NCBI GenBank assembly: GCA_963920765.1
Contig: OY987244.1
Location: 16,100,358-16,164,357, forward strand
Direction: 5' to 3'
DNA: 64,000 nucleotides
Source of the DNA: Ulota crispa
Taxonomy: Eukaryota; Streptophyta; Bryopsida; Orthotrichales; Orthotrichaceae
A model generated the notes under the pieces. The model was given only the letters and a program-made list of their open reading frames with translations. It made no database searches and was not told the origin of the DNA. The translations under genes were made by a program, and so were the position numbers. Shown one piece after another: positions 11,761 through 22,834 of this stretch. The stretch's first letter is position 1. Each line of letters begins with the position of its first letter.

Positions 11761-13307
11761 CTCCCTCTGTCCCAATGTACTCCCTCTGTCCCAATGTACT
11801 CCCTCTGTCCCAATATAAAACTCCAAATTAGGTATAGTTCTTGTCCCACTAAAAAGCTCCCTTTTTCTAATTTCAACTGTTGAGAAAGTGTTTGTCATGT
11901 TCAATGATCTCATGGGGGCAAGCTAAGCAATTAGAGGACATTCCTCTCCTAACGAGCTTGGCCTTGTCCATAAGAGGTACCAATTGTTGCTACTAATCTC
12001 TAACCCCTAAATCACAAAAGTTCATTCAACAATCGGTTTAAAATTCGGGTAGGATCCTATGAAGTCTAGTTTTTGCGGATGTTTCTAAAATTTGGAGTTA
12101 AGGTGCACACAATGAACACCTTTGTGTGAAGAAAAATAAAACTCCAATCAAATGCTTGAGTAAAAAGTCATGCTGCCCAAAAGAATTTGGGCACCTTGGG
12201 TAGTTTGGCATCTTTGGAGAATCTTATGCTTAAACTCTTATCAACTTTTGAAACTTGGCATGTATGTAACTAATAAAACATGGTATACAATTGTAAAATT
12301 TTACAAAAAATGAGCTCATAGATCACAATCTAAGAGGAGTCAAATTTTGTCAACTATGTTTGGGTAGTTTCAAGAAAAAATAGTTTCTTCTAACTTCAAG
12401 CTCTATTATCTTGCATTATGTAAGTTCAAAGTCGCCTCTAACTCTTCATAGTTCAAATTTCAAATAAAAGATTTCCTTATTGCACAAGAAATCATGAAAA
12501 AATGACTAGTGTGTTGCCAATTCAATGAACCTCCTTGCATTGCAAGGTGATTTAGACTAAGCTAGATTCTATAATTGCTTCTAAATTCTTTCATGAGTGA
12601 ACCTAACATCATATACCTGTGAATGGTCAAAAAATTTGTTTATGTGTAGAGCAAAAAATTTACTTTAGGAGGGCTTGCTTTGAAGTCTACTGACTTTGTT
12701 TTCTACATATGAAAAAAGGTTGTTTTTCTGACATCAACATTATAATCTTACAATCTACGAGGCCAATTGGGCTGATTTCTTTTTCACACATTGCCTTACT
12801 TGTATATTATACTTCTAGATGGTTGAAACTCAAAAAAATATATATATTTTGAATTCTAAATAAATTATCAAAAAATGGCGATTTTGGTCTTGTTTTTTGT
12901 TGCAACACCCTTTGGGCTTTAGGGGTTAAATCATCAATAATGAGGAGCTAGCAACATGTACAAATATGGTACTTTTTGCATGGAATCTGGGTGCCCAAAC
13001 AGCAACGTCAAAGCTGGAGATTTTGCACACATTTGGTAGATGGAATATTGATTCTAAAATGCATGTGTCATTAGTACAAAGACTAAAGTAATGAGGAGCT
13101 GGCACCATTTACAAACTATGAACAAATATGGTACTTTTTGCATGGAATTTGGGTGTCTAAAGAGCAACATAAATACTGGAGATTTTGTAGAAATTTGGTA
13201 GGTGGTACATTGATTTTAGAATGCATTTGTCACTAGCATAATGACCAAAAACACAATTAATCCCTCATGGAGAAATTTTTTGGAGCTTTATAATGGGACA
13301 AAGGGAG
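11761..13307. mobile_element. Stowaway-like MITE (CTCCCTCTGTCCC ends) hosting a TTAA element
   Basis: The left terminus CTCCCTCTGTCCCAATGTA is present in three tandem 19-bp copies (11761, 11780, 11799). The right end is the inverse of CTCCCTTTGTCCCATTATAA. TA flanks both sides (11759-11760 and 13308-13309). A TTAA-ended element (12000-12929) sits inside. Without it, the interior matches the inverted copy at 25202-25624. The right half also holds a diverged ~150-bp tandem duplication (about 12936-13083 and 13088-13250, both with GGTACTTTTTGCATGGAAT). Non-coding. Confidence 0.85.
12000..12929. mobile_element. TTAA-ended piggyBac-type element nested in a Stowaway-like MITE
   Basis: This 930-bp element begins CTAACCCCTAAATCAC (first base of TTAA mutated) and ends GGCTTTAGGGGTTAA. 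A sister copy at 28339-29621 shares ends and interior. The unoccupied homologous site at 25423-25426 reads AATCT-TTAA-ACCATCAA. The occupied site reads AATCT, then the element, then TTAA-ATCATCAA. Insertion at a TTAA tetranucleotide is therefore seen directly. No transposase is encoded. Confidence 0.9.
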
Positions 13308-13309
13308 TA

Positions 13310-15926
13310 TCTTACAATATGATCAATAAGGTTGGAATAAAAGAAAGATGAGCTTTTGGTGGGCCACTTATTGCAAATAGAATATAACATAGCAACATGT
13401 TAAAATTGAAAGTGTTCATAAAGCAAAAGTACTAGTATTGAACTACCTTTCATTCATCACCCTAGGTTACAATTCCAATCACTAGCCTTCCTCCTCTCAA
13501 AATCACATTTTTGAATAGTCATTGTGGGGTGGATGCATGGTCGGATAAACCAAAATGCGTGTCCCATTCAATTTTCAGGAACATGTTTTGATGCATGACT
13601 TATTTCTCATAGAAGAAAGAGCTTCGAAACATCCCAAATTAGTGAATATATTCTATACTTGTTCATAAAACAAATTATATAATCAATGTTTGTTAAAATT
13701 AATAATATAAGAAATAAGGGACTTTTCAATGCATATATTTGGATTGTCCCATTCATAGCATCCTATGAAAATGATAGACATAATGTATCAAGTTAGCTAT
13801 AATGCGTACATAGGGACTACATACATGATTTAGCATCTTTTAAGTATTTCAAAAACATGCTATAATTTTAAACAAGTGATATACAATAAAAGTTGTGGAT
13901 TTTTAGTGCCAAATTAAGGTTGAATGTTTAGGTGGCAATATCTTAATGATTTTAACATTTTTTTAGTTTATTTATTTTTTTCTTTTGCAAAAGCCTTCCT
14001 AATGGCTACATGCGCTTGGTTTTTTTTTTTTATGATACACATACTTGTATAAAGGAAAACAAACACTTTGTGATCCATACTTGTAGAAATCTCAAAATTA
14101 TGGACTTTTTATGAGGTTTTATTTGCCATTTTTGGTCCACTCGACCATGCAAACGCCTTGTGGTGATTTAGAGAGTTGATATAAGGAGAGCAAGTATATT
14201 CCTACCCAATCTTCCCATTGCCTATAATTGGAATTCAAGGATATCCACTTCGAAAAAATTACTTTGTGGTTAATGAATAAATGCTTTGTCTTTGTGAGGT
14301 TCTTCACACTAAGTCAAAAGGTAATCTAGATGAGTTGTATATGTAGACATTTCTAGGTCAAACAAAGTGTATGCAAGGTTTGAATTTGAGATACCATGCA
14401 ATCCAAGACAATTATCTTGGATTACCAATTGCAATGTATTTTGGAATGTACGTGTAACACCATCTATTGCACAACTAATATGAATATTTGTTCTCAAATG
14501 CTTACCATTGATAAATAAGGGCAAATTTTTTAGTTATAAATGATAGTTAGGATATACTATGTATGAATAAAATTAGATACACAAAGTCAAAGACTATTCA
14601 AAGAATTAGAAGCAAAACCTAAGATTAGAAATAAAAAATATAGGAAAAAGTATGAAAAATATAATAGAACCAAGCTTCACATGATAAAAGGAGTTCAAGA
14701 GGATTTGCTAGAATGATGAGCTAGAACTCCATTGGAAGCACTATTTACATTGAAAATATCCACATATCTTCATAAACAAAATGGTGCACTACAACTTCTA
14801 CAAGCTAAAACTTATTTTGCAAGCACTTTTCACTTGAGAAACTTCTTGAGAAGCTTTTCTCTAAGGAAAAGCTATTTCTTGAAATGCTTCTATATTTCTG
14901 GAAGGTTTTTACAAAAGAAACTTCTCTAAGGATACATTTGCACAAAGTGTGAAAACACAAGCAAATATAGATGTTAACCTTGTGGAGCAAGGAATTTTTT
15001 TAAATACAACCCACCAAAGGGCAAGTGTTGACTATTATGTTGTTGAATTTTTCACACAAAAGATAGAAATTGCCGTGCAAGTTAGTTACAATCATGCCTC
15101 TTTTGCAACAATCATGTCACATTCAAACCAAGGGGAAACTAAATAATAACATTGATAACAAATGCAACAATTATATGTAGCCATCGAGGAGCAAAAACAT
15201 CTCACTTTGAGCAAAAAAAAATTCTCATCATTTTTGTAATTTGAATATTTCCCTCCAACATCTAATTATTCTCAAGATTTTTGTCCTAAGGCAAAATATA
15301 ACTCTCAAGAGTTTGAAATACATCTCATGTTCCATGTCACACATCACATTGGATTATGGCTAGAATTAGATGCTTTATTGCAAAGGCCAAGTAAGAGTTT
15401 GAAGTTTTGACCTAAAGAGTTTTATGTTTTCTCTTCTACTATGAATGAGTCCCATAAATATCTTATTAAACTATTGTTTTTGAGTTTTGAATTGTTCAAA
15501 TATATCTAATCCTTAAGTATAACATGTCAAATCACCATTTGTGAGTATGTTGCAAGAAATAAACATAATGTGGCATTCAACTTCCAAAAGTCAAGGACAC
15601 TTTTGACAAATAAAAGTGCATCACTTGGAGTCCAAAACACAATGGACCAACTATTCATCTTCCACAAAAATGAATGGATCTTCATGTTTTGAGATTGATG
15701 AGCTAAACGGAGAGCTATTCCAAGGGATAAAAATAGATGAGCAAATGTACATTGGTAAAATTCAAGAATATATAAGCATTCTAATCTATTAAACCAAGGC
15801 ATCTCCTTAGATTCAATATCTTGTTGTTTTAAGATGAATATTTTATGCTTCAAATCACCTCATTTCACAATTCTATTTGAATAGTAGATTTGTTTATTTT
15901 GTTTCTTAATTTGTTCCAAAAAGCCA
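13310..15926. other. Intergenic, no gene recognised
   Basis: About 2.6 kb of AT-rich sequence with scattered short frames on both strands, none with recognisable motifs or splice-compatible neighbours. No terminal inverted repeats were convincing. It may hold old, unrecognised repeat copies. Confidence 0.5.
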
Positions 15927-16224
15927 TACAATGACAAGCAAAAGAGTAACAATATTTTAAACTTTTGACTCTAAGACTTCATGCCTTGTGATCCACTTTA
16001 TCAAATCACATGAAACTACACATTGTGTAAATAAGAAGCTTGCCTATTGAATCATAAAATTTAGCTAACAAATTATGCATATTGACAAAGAATTGAAAAT
16101 TTGTAATATCACTACATTGTTACCCATTTGCACCCGGTTATTGATTTGTCAATATTTTTATATACAAAAGGATACAATCTTCTATCACATCTTATAACTA
16201 TTTAGTGTGTATGTTAAGTGTGTA

Positions 16225-17430
16225 GGTTGCTTTAGGAGAAAGGTGGCCTTGAATTCAAACCCCAAAGTAATCATAAAAAGTACTTTTAAAGAAATAAAAA
16301 ATATCATCATCAATTTCATTGATAATAGAATTTCAGCTGATTTTTTTGCTAAAAAACATAATTTAAATGTTACAACAGTGGGAAAAATTAGAATTGATGC
16401 TTGCCCAATCATTCAAAACTCAGAAAATGGCCGTCCAACAAAAACATCCAAAGTAATAAGTCAACTAATGAAATAGTTTATCACTTTAGGAGTTGCAAAT
16501 ACAACAACAAAAATGATTCATCTGCTTTGTATTAGTGATTGCATAAATCTATCTAAGTACCGTGAGACATGCCTTACAAAAGTCTGATATGGTGACTTGA
16601 TAGAATATTAAAAGCCTCAACTTCAAGACCGTCATAAAAAATTCAGTATGAATTCGCACAGAAGCACAAAGATTGAAGGGTTGAATGTTGAGAGCGAGTG
16701 TTACAGGGTGGTGAGACAAAGATCAACCAACTAGATACTGGTAGATAGAGGTGGATCACATGAATGCAAGGGATCCTAAAAGAAAACTTGCAATAAATAA
16801 CTTGTCCACAATGACTACAAATATTATAAATAATTATAATTGAGTCATTGTATAGTTGTTTAGGATATTTGTAATCATTGTGCATTAGTTGTTTAAGAGT
16901 TTTTTTTTCTAATGAATAAGTAATTTAACATATTAAGAAATTGAAAGAATAATCACATTTGGTGAAGAAAACCTAATGATTTGAGGATACTTCACTGCCA
17001 AAAGTGTTGGATACACAATCAAAGTTGATGGTTATCTTAATGCCAAGTTATATGTAAAGATACTTAATGACAAGTTGATCACGGCATTTGAATATTACAA
17101 GTATAAAAGAAAGAATGTTGTCTTGCAACAAGACAATGATCCAAAACAGATGTCAAAATTGGCAAAGAATTGGTTTAAAGAAAATGAATATAAGGTCCTA
17201 GATTAACCTCTGCAGTCTTCCAACCTCAATCCAATAGAATTTATGTGGGGAGAATCAAAGAACAGATTGGATTGTACAAAGAAGAGTCAGAGAGCATGTT
17301 TGACCTATGGAAGCATGTACAAGAGACATGAGATAGTATTCTGGCTAAAACATGCTTGGCTCTAACAAAGTGCATACCTAGGAAAGTAGTTATATTTTTG
17401 AAAGCAAAAGGAGGATGTACCAAGCATTAA
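16225..17430 (+). pseudogene. Degenerate Tc1-like DD34E transposase
   Basis: The N-terminal part (16225-16476) gives a helix-turn-helix-like segment ending in GRPTKTSKVISQL, the linker of Tc1 DNA-binding domains. The C-terminal part (about 16985-17430) gives GYFTAKSVGY, DGYLNAKLYVKIL, VLQQDNDPK and SSNLNPIEFMW. The second catalytic Asp (codon 17132) and the Glu of NPIE (codon 17237) are separated by 34 codons, the DD34E spacing of Tc1. The first Asp region is missing: a short foldback repeat (~16770-16930) sits where it should be. In-frame stops occur, including TAA within VLD*PLQ. No functional enzyme can come from this copy. Confidence 0.85.
16770..16930. repeat. Small foldback repeat inserted in the Tc1-like transposase
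   Basis: The core CCACAATGACTACAAATAT is inverted downstream as ATATTTGTAATCATTGTG, with TAATTATAATTGAGTCATTG between. A second copy lies at about 17733-17848, just outside the Tc1-like element. It replaces the part of the transposase that should hold the first catalytic Asp. Its ends cannot be fixed exactly. Confidence 0.6.
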
Positions 17431-17732
17431 TAAATTAATAGAATGAAAATCTTAAAACATAGTGTAAAAGGGCAACAATGTAGTGATGTTATAAAAATCT
17501 TCATTTCTTTGTCAATATGCATGATTTGTGACCAAAATTATATGATTCAATGAGCAAGACAGTTACCTCCACAATGTGTGTAGTTTCATGTGATTTGCTA
17601 GAGTGGGTGAAAAGATATGGAGCTTTAAAATCAAAAGCTCAGGACTTTATTACACTTTTGCTTGTCACTGTACATGCCATGACTTGCTAATTCATTGGAT
17701 TCTTTTTGAAACACTACAAAAAAATGTGTGCT

Positions 17733-17848
17733 AAATAATTGGTCCACAATGATTGCAAATGTCCTAAATAATTATAATTGAGTCATTGTATAGTTGTACA
17801 AGATATTTGTAGTCATTGTGCACTAGTTGTGTAGGACACTTTTTTTTA
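17733..17848. repeat. Second copy of the small foldback repeat
   Basis: This stretch matches 16795-16890 over about 95 bp, including TAATTATAATTGAGTCATTG and GTCATTGTGCACTAGTTG, and has the same internal inverted symmetry. It lies about 60 bp beyond the right end of the Tc1-like element. Confidence 0.6.
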
Positions 17849-17948
17849 TTAGAAGAATTGTAAGTAAATTAAATACTAAATACTCAAATTATCATGTCTA
17901 GTTGTGGTGAGTATCATGAAAAATAATGTCACATCTTACACATAATTG

Positions 17949-18052
17949 CATATATATACATACATATATACACATACATACATACATACATACATACATA
18001 CATACATACATACATACATACATACGTACATACATACATACATATATACACA
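17949..18052. repeat. (CATA)n microsatellite
   Basis: About 100 bp of CATA/TACA tetranucleotide repeat with a few TATA and one CGTA interruption. Frames through it give alternating Tyr/Ile/His or Met/Tyr/Val/Cys strings on both strands and are not genes. Confidence 0.95.
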
Positions 18053-19903
18053 CAAAAATTGAAGCAAACAATTGGTTATTAGATGTGACTTTTTGCACTT
18101 TATTTTAATCCTCATGATTGGATCTACTCAATGTTTTATGTATTCAAGGATACCCACAACTTGCAATATTCACAAATCAAGGGTTGTGACAAATCAAAGG
18201 TTAGGGCACAAAATTTTCAACTATCAAGTCCAACAAGATGCTCCAAAATGTTGTTGTATGTATATGTTCTCCTTGGCAACAAGTCAATATTAAACATAAC
18301 TCTCCATATCCCAATTAAAATCTCAATTGTGGATCAACATGGGTCTAGTAATCCAAGTGCAAATTGTTTGCACTATTCATGAAAGGTTATGGTATAAATC
18401 CTTGAACTCTTGTCCAACCATAATGTGCCAATTCAACAAGGTGCTTTAGGTAGCCGTTACAAAATTTTGGTCCTACTTGGACTCTTCTTGGCTACCATTG
18501 GGACATGCAATTGATCACACAAATTCTCACAGACGGCACAAGGCAACATAGACCATGCCCCAAGGATACCAATGATTTGGGACATGCTATCAAAGTTCTG
18601 TAATTACACTTAAGATTTAGAGTATAGATTTCTTCATGTTATTTTTAACACAACCTAAACTCCAAAAAAAAATTTACATATGTCTTAAGGGTTAATTTGT
18701 CACATGTTGATGTTAATAAAGTAAATTTCCACAAAATTCATCAACTACACAAAAGCAACCATGCCTTGTGGACCAAAACATTTTTTACTAGGTTTAAAAG
18801 TTTTTATTTTTTATAAATTTCTAAGAAATGAATCCTTCAAAAATTTATATCTCTAAGTAATTCAAAAACACATTCAAGCTTCTTAGTATGACAAGTTTTA
18901 GGCTGTTGTGATCCTACTTGTCACAACCATCTATAAATACTAGACAAATTTACTTTGGACCACAAAAATTATGAAAATACAATAAATATCTACCCAAAGT
19001 GTTGAGTTTATGATTTCCAAAAGCCATGTACGCCAGCCCTCAGAATATCATCAACCCAAGACATGGAATGGGACTATAACTTCATTTTTATTGGTTTGAC
19101 CACTTGTGTGGGCGAATGAGGTACCTTTAGGGCTCCAACGCAACCACAACAACACTTAACCAAAAGATAGCCCCTTCAAAATGACCTCCTAAGATAGCAA
19201 ATTTGCTTGTTTCCCAATACCTAGAACTTCCACTGCATTTGTTGATACAATGATACATTTCTTGCAATAGCTGATAACTTCTCTGTTAGCTCCCAAGTGC
19301 TTGCAAGTGACTCCCTCCTATGCTGAACCTATGACGAAAATTGTGACGGAAGTAAGAGGATCTGTCCAGTGAACTAAATGGCAAAATTACTGTAAGGAGC
19401 AGCACAAAAGCGACCAGTTCTTAATCCCAAACTCGATGTACGGGTTGGTAATGCTCTTAGTGTCCATTACTCTTCATTTTGAGCTCTCCATCAATCATGT
19501 GAGGAGACTTCAGTGAGAATTGGGAGATGGAACATAGGTTAAACTTATTTTGGGGAAGGGGAAATATTTTAAAATTTGTCTTACCCACAGTAATTGGAGT
19601 AACTAGCAGTTTCGTAGTAACATCGTTGAGCACCACCTCATTGCTGACTCACACCCATCTCTCGCTGACTCATTGCCTCTGACCTCATTTCAGCCCAATT
19701 CAACCATTCAACGAACGCCACGTGCCGGTTGGTGACGGTTACTCGTCAGTCCGGCTTGCTCTCCGAGGTTTCCCCACATTTGCACTAGGAATCAAAACCT
19801 GGGAACGTTTGAACCAAAATTTCGACCCATTGGTTGCCTGAATAACGGAGTACTTCTCTCGTCTCATGAGTTTTGTGGCCACAAAGTTGAGTCCATAATT
19901 ATA
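18053..19903. other. Intergenic, no gene recognised
   Basis: AT-rich sequence with no motif-bearing frame. A somewhat GC-richer patch at about 19600-19800 has no supported exon. No clear terminal inverted repeats were found. Confidence 0.45.
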
Positions 19904-20248
19904 GGGAATTGCTAAATCCACCACCCTTTTTTGTTAAATACACCACATTGCAGAGAAAAAAAAAAAGATTCTATATTTATTGGATGGTCATAAATTGATG
20001 ATAGCAAACATACTTGTTTTGGAATTATATATACTTTAAGTTATGGAAATTAAGTCTAATAAAAAAAAAAGATTAAGAAGAGTGTGTACAAAAAAATAGA
20101 AAGAGAAGGAATAGTAGGGTACATTTGCCATCATCATTAAATAGTCATCCAATATTTATAGAATTTGCCCTTATTTTCTTTGAAGAACTCTTAAACATGG
20201 TGCATTGTGGTGGATTTAGCAAAAAGTGTAGTGACTTAGCAATTTCTT
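19904..20248. mobile_element. Palindromic MITE with AATTGCTAAATCCACCAC ends
   Basis: The left end GGGAATTGCTAAATCCACCA and the right end GTGGTGGATTTAGC...GACTTAGCAATTTC are inverted. Inverted words continue inward: CACCACATTGCA with TGCATTGTGGTG, TTATTGGATGGTCAT with AGTCATCCAATATTTAT, and GATGATAGCAAA with TTTGCCATCATC. The arms are about 120-150 bp. I could not find a clean target duplication, so the superfamily is open. Non-coding. Confidence 0.7.
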
Positions 20249-21163
20249 AAAAGCTTAGGAAATTATCAACCCCTAGATGCCCAAGCCCTTTCTTTGTGAA
20301 AATCACTAAGCACTTTTAGGGGAATGAATAGAAAAGTAGGGAATATATATTTTTTGAAAATCCAACCATAGGATCTTGCTCTAGACTATGGGAGGTACTT
20401 GTGAGAAAAAATCAGCTCATTCTAAATGTAAAGGAGTGAGATATTGAAATCTGAAGTGACAAAAAAAATCCATATTGACCAAAACTTTAGAAGCCTTTGA
20501 CCACTCTTATAGCAAAAAAATTGCTCTGCACAAAGTTGAGGTTTAATTTCTCCATGTAGAAGACCAAGTTAGTATATGTTGGAGTATTTTCAGATCAATT
20601 AAAGGTGTAAAACATGCTTCAAAAAATATTTGAATGCCAAAAGGTCATAAAATTTGCAAATATACTAGGCAAAATTGGAGGCTTTATGTAAAATCCATAA
20701 GGCTTTAGACCACATTGATCAAAATGATGAAACCAAGGATTCTTATCCTACTACAACTTGGGAAAAAAACTAAATCAAAATACAAGTACGCAAATTGCTC
20801 AAAAAATTAAAACACCAAATTTTACAAGGGGCAAAAAGAATGGAGGTTTGGGAGTTCCCCAAGATCGATGGGCACCTTCCACTCCACTCCTCTTTGCCCA
20901 AGTGTCCACATCTTTTGTCCACAAGGGTTGACCCTCTTTGCAGTCAACACCCACTTACAAAGAAGAGGCCCTACCCAAACTGCCCCTTCTTGCCTAGTTT
21001 CAAATTCTTTTTTATAACTTCTTCATCAAATGTCAAAATGAAGAAAAAATTAGATGCCTGCAAAGGTCTTGAAATTCCTCACCTTCAATAAAAGTTTCAA
21101 AAATTTACACAAACTAGTTTATTTGTAGATACATGCCCAAAATCCATTTGTCCCCAGAGGAGA
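20249..21163. other. Intergenic, no gene recognised
   Basis: AT-rich. The stretch 20850-21090 is more GC-balanced and has a 98-codon frame (20795-21091) that lacks recognisable motifs and splice support. CAACCCCTAGATGCCCA at about 20270 resembles a TTAA-type terminus, but no partner end was found. Confidence 0.45.
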
Positions 21164-21165
21164 TA

Positions 21166-21480
21166 AGATAGGAGCACCCATCCTTGTGAGGGTCTCCGTA
21201 AGCGTGACCTCTGAAATCTTGAAAAATCTAGTTAAGTAGCTAGATGTAATGACAAGGATGTATAGCATGTGAACATGAAATCTTAATAGTGATTATAGGT
21301 ACAATAGCAGTTTGCTCTTCAAAAATTCACAACTTATTCTCACAGTTCCCATATAATAAATTCAAAAGTGCAAACACATTATTTTTCTATTGTTAATAGG
21401 ATCCTATAATTTGCTAGACATTCACTAATAGTCATCATGTTCAAAACCCTTAAACTCACGCTTACGGGTGCTCCTACCTT
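21166..21480. mobile_element. TA-flanked MITE, AGGTAGGAGC family, copy 2 (inverted)
   Basis: The 315-bp unit lies between TA at 21164-21165 and TA at 21481-21482, with ends AGATAGGAGCACCCATCC and the inverse of AGGTAGGAGCACCCGTAAGC. It matches 791-1104 in reverse orientation almost throughout (for example TTCACAACTTATTCTCACAG). A 99-codon minus-strand frame partly inside it is derived from the repeat. Confidence 0.85.
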
Positions 21481-21779
21481 AGTTGGGCCTTTAACCCCAG
21501 GGTACAAACCCATCAATTTTTTAATTTTTTTAAATATTTTTGGCGATTTGGTGCTCAATTGCACCCAAAAAAAACTGGCTAAAAAATGTAAGAAAAAACT
21601 TGAATGAAATCGACAAAAAAAAGTTTCAAAATTTAAAAGAATCTTAGATGAAATCGTCAAATTGTGAATGAAAACCAAATTATAGACATGTAATATGTGC
21701 TAATGTGATATTTTCTATCCAGTATGTGGATGAATGTTGAAATTTGGAGCACCAATATAACCCACTTTCACACTTCTTA

Positions 21780-22834
21780 AAAAATGAAAAAAAAAGCCCT
21801 GAAACCCAGAGACCAATTTCAGGGAAACCCCCTTCCTGGGTTCCAGAACGACCTCGACTCCAACTGTAAAGCTGGCCCTCCCGAGGCCAGAACTTTTCCT
21901 ACTCGCACTTTTGAACAGAAACCCGGTCAGAGTTGCAGCTCAGATCGACGCAGACGCTTGCGTCGCAAGTTTATTTAAGTGCCATTAATTTCATGTCATA
22001 ATCTGCATAATTGAATCAACTCTTTGTCTCAAAAGCTCTGGCGACAAACCTGCGATTGTTTCTAGGGTTTGCATCACACGCCTGTGCAGGTATCACCCCA
22101 TCGCGATCTCGCCGGACTGTTCCTCTCTACTTTGGTAAGAATCTTTTCATCAGTGTTGAGTTCTTTACACGATTTGAAACTCTTTCAATCAGCAGGAACA
22201 GAAAGATGTTTTCTGCTGGTAGTTTTGTTTCAGGAAAACCTAAAATGTCTCCCTATTCGAACAATCTTGTATTGAATCTTGAACCACGCTAGTGAGCTTT
22301 GATGGTCGCCGGACTGTTCCACTCTAAGCTTACTTTGGTATGAATCTTTTCATCAGTGTTGAATGCTTTACACGATTTCAAACTCTTTCAATCAGCAGGA
22401 CGAAGAAGACGACATGTTCCGCTCGTAGTTTTGTTTCTGGAAAACCTAAAATGTCTCCCTGTTCCAACAATTCTATATTTAATCTTGAACAGCGCTAGTG
22501 AGCTTTGATGGTCGCCGGACTGTTCCTCTCTAAGCTTACTTTGGTATGAATCTTTTCAGTATTGTTGAGTGCTTTACACGATTTCAAACTCTTTCAATCA
22601 ACAGGACGAAGAAGACGACATGTTCCGCTCGTAGTTTTGTTTCAGGAAACCCTAAAATGTCTCCCTGTTCCAACAATTCTGTATTGAAGCTTGAACAATG
22701 CTTGCGGTCTTAATTTGCTAATTTCGAGACACCTCATAGGGCGAGCGTCAGCCACTCGACGAGGATTTTTTTTTTTTTTTTTCTGATTTTTTGTCATATA
22801 TTTGCAGAGTTTGTTTGTTTCGCTGGTGTAATCG
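21780..22834 (+). promoter_or_regulatory. Promoter/5' leader of YIF1, with telo-boxes
   Basis: GC rises from about 21780. Telo-box-like motifs lie at 22063-22070 (CTAGGGTTT region, inverse orientation) and 22647-22655 (AAACCCTAA). The leader contains three tandem ~200-bp units (annotated separately) and a T run (22767-22783). TTTGCAG at 22801-22807, about 28 bp before the start codon, could be the acceptor of a 5'-UTR intron. Telo-boxes are common in the 5' regions of plant housekeeping genes; their role here is inference. Confidence 0.6.
22099..22705 (+). repeat. Three tandem ~200-bp units in the YIF1 leader
   Basis: Each unit starts around TCGCCGGACTGTTCC (22109, 22306, 22512). Each then has ACTTTGGTA(A/T)GAATCTTTTC, TTTACACGATTT, ACTCTTTCAATCA, CGTAGTTTTGTTTC or a close variant, AAAATGTCTCCCT and a (T)ATT(G/T)AA.CTTGAAC tail. 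Periods are about 197 and 206 bp. Units 2 and 3 are closest (both have GGACGAAGAAGACGACATG), so the array probably grew in two steps. Each unit carries a GGTAAG/GGTATG donor-like site and a TTTCAG or TTTCTG site. Confidence 0.9.

Larger units (their letters stand above)
15929..17670 (+). mobile_element. Tc1-like transposon with ~200-bp terminal inverted repeats
   Basis: The element starts CAATGACAAGCAAAAGAGTA and ends in the inverse of CAGTGACAAGCAAAAGTGTA, with TA on both sides (15927-15928 and 17671-17672). Complementarity continues for about 200 bp (left to ~16133, right from ~17466; shared words AAATCACATGAAACTACACA and CATATTGACAAAGAA). The size of 1742 bp is usual for Tc1 elements. It encloses a broken transposase (16225-17430) and a short foldback insert at about 16770-16930. 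Confidence 0.88.

Noticed and set aside
17940-18060. CRISPR-like regular repeats
   Set aside because: It is a simple tetranucleotide microsatellite without spacers, and nothing else about the window is prokaryotic.
17898-18108. Frames rich in Tyr/Ile/His or Met/Tyr/Val/Cys around 18 kb
   Set aside because: They are translations of a CATA microsatellite.
20265-21496. A further TTAA-type element from CAACCCCTAGATGCCCA (20270) to the GGGCCTTTAACCCC area (21486)
   Set aside because: The left tetranucleotide is not TTAA and the right-hand sequence is in the wrong orientation for an inverted end.
21379-21678. 99-codon minus-strand frame
   Set aside because: It covers the end of a TA-flanked MITE and AT-rich flank. 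The same text occurs in the MITE copies at 0.8 and 62.7 kb.
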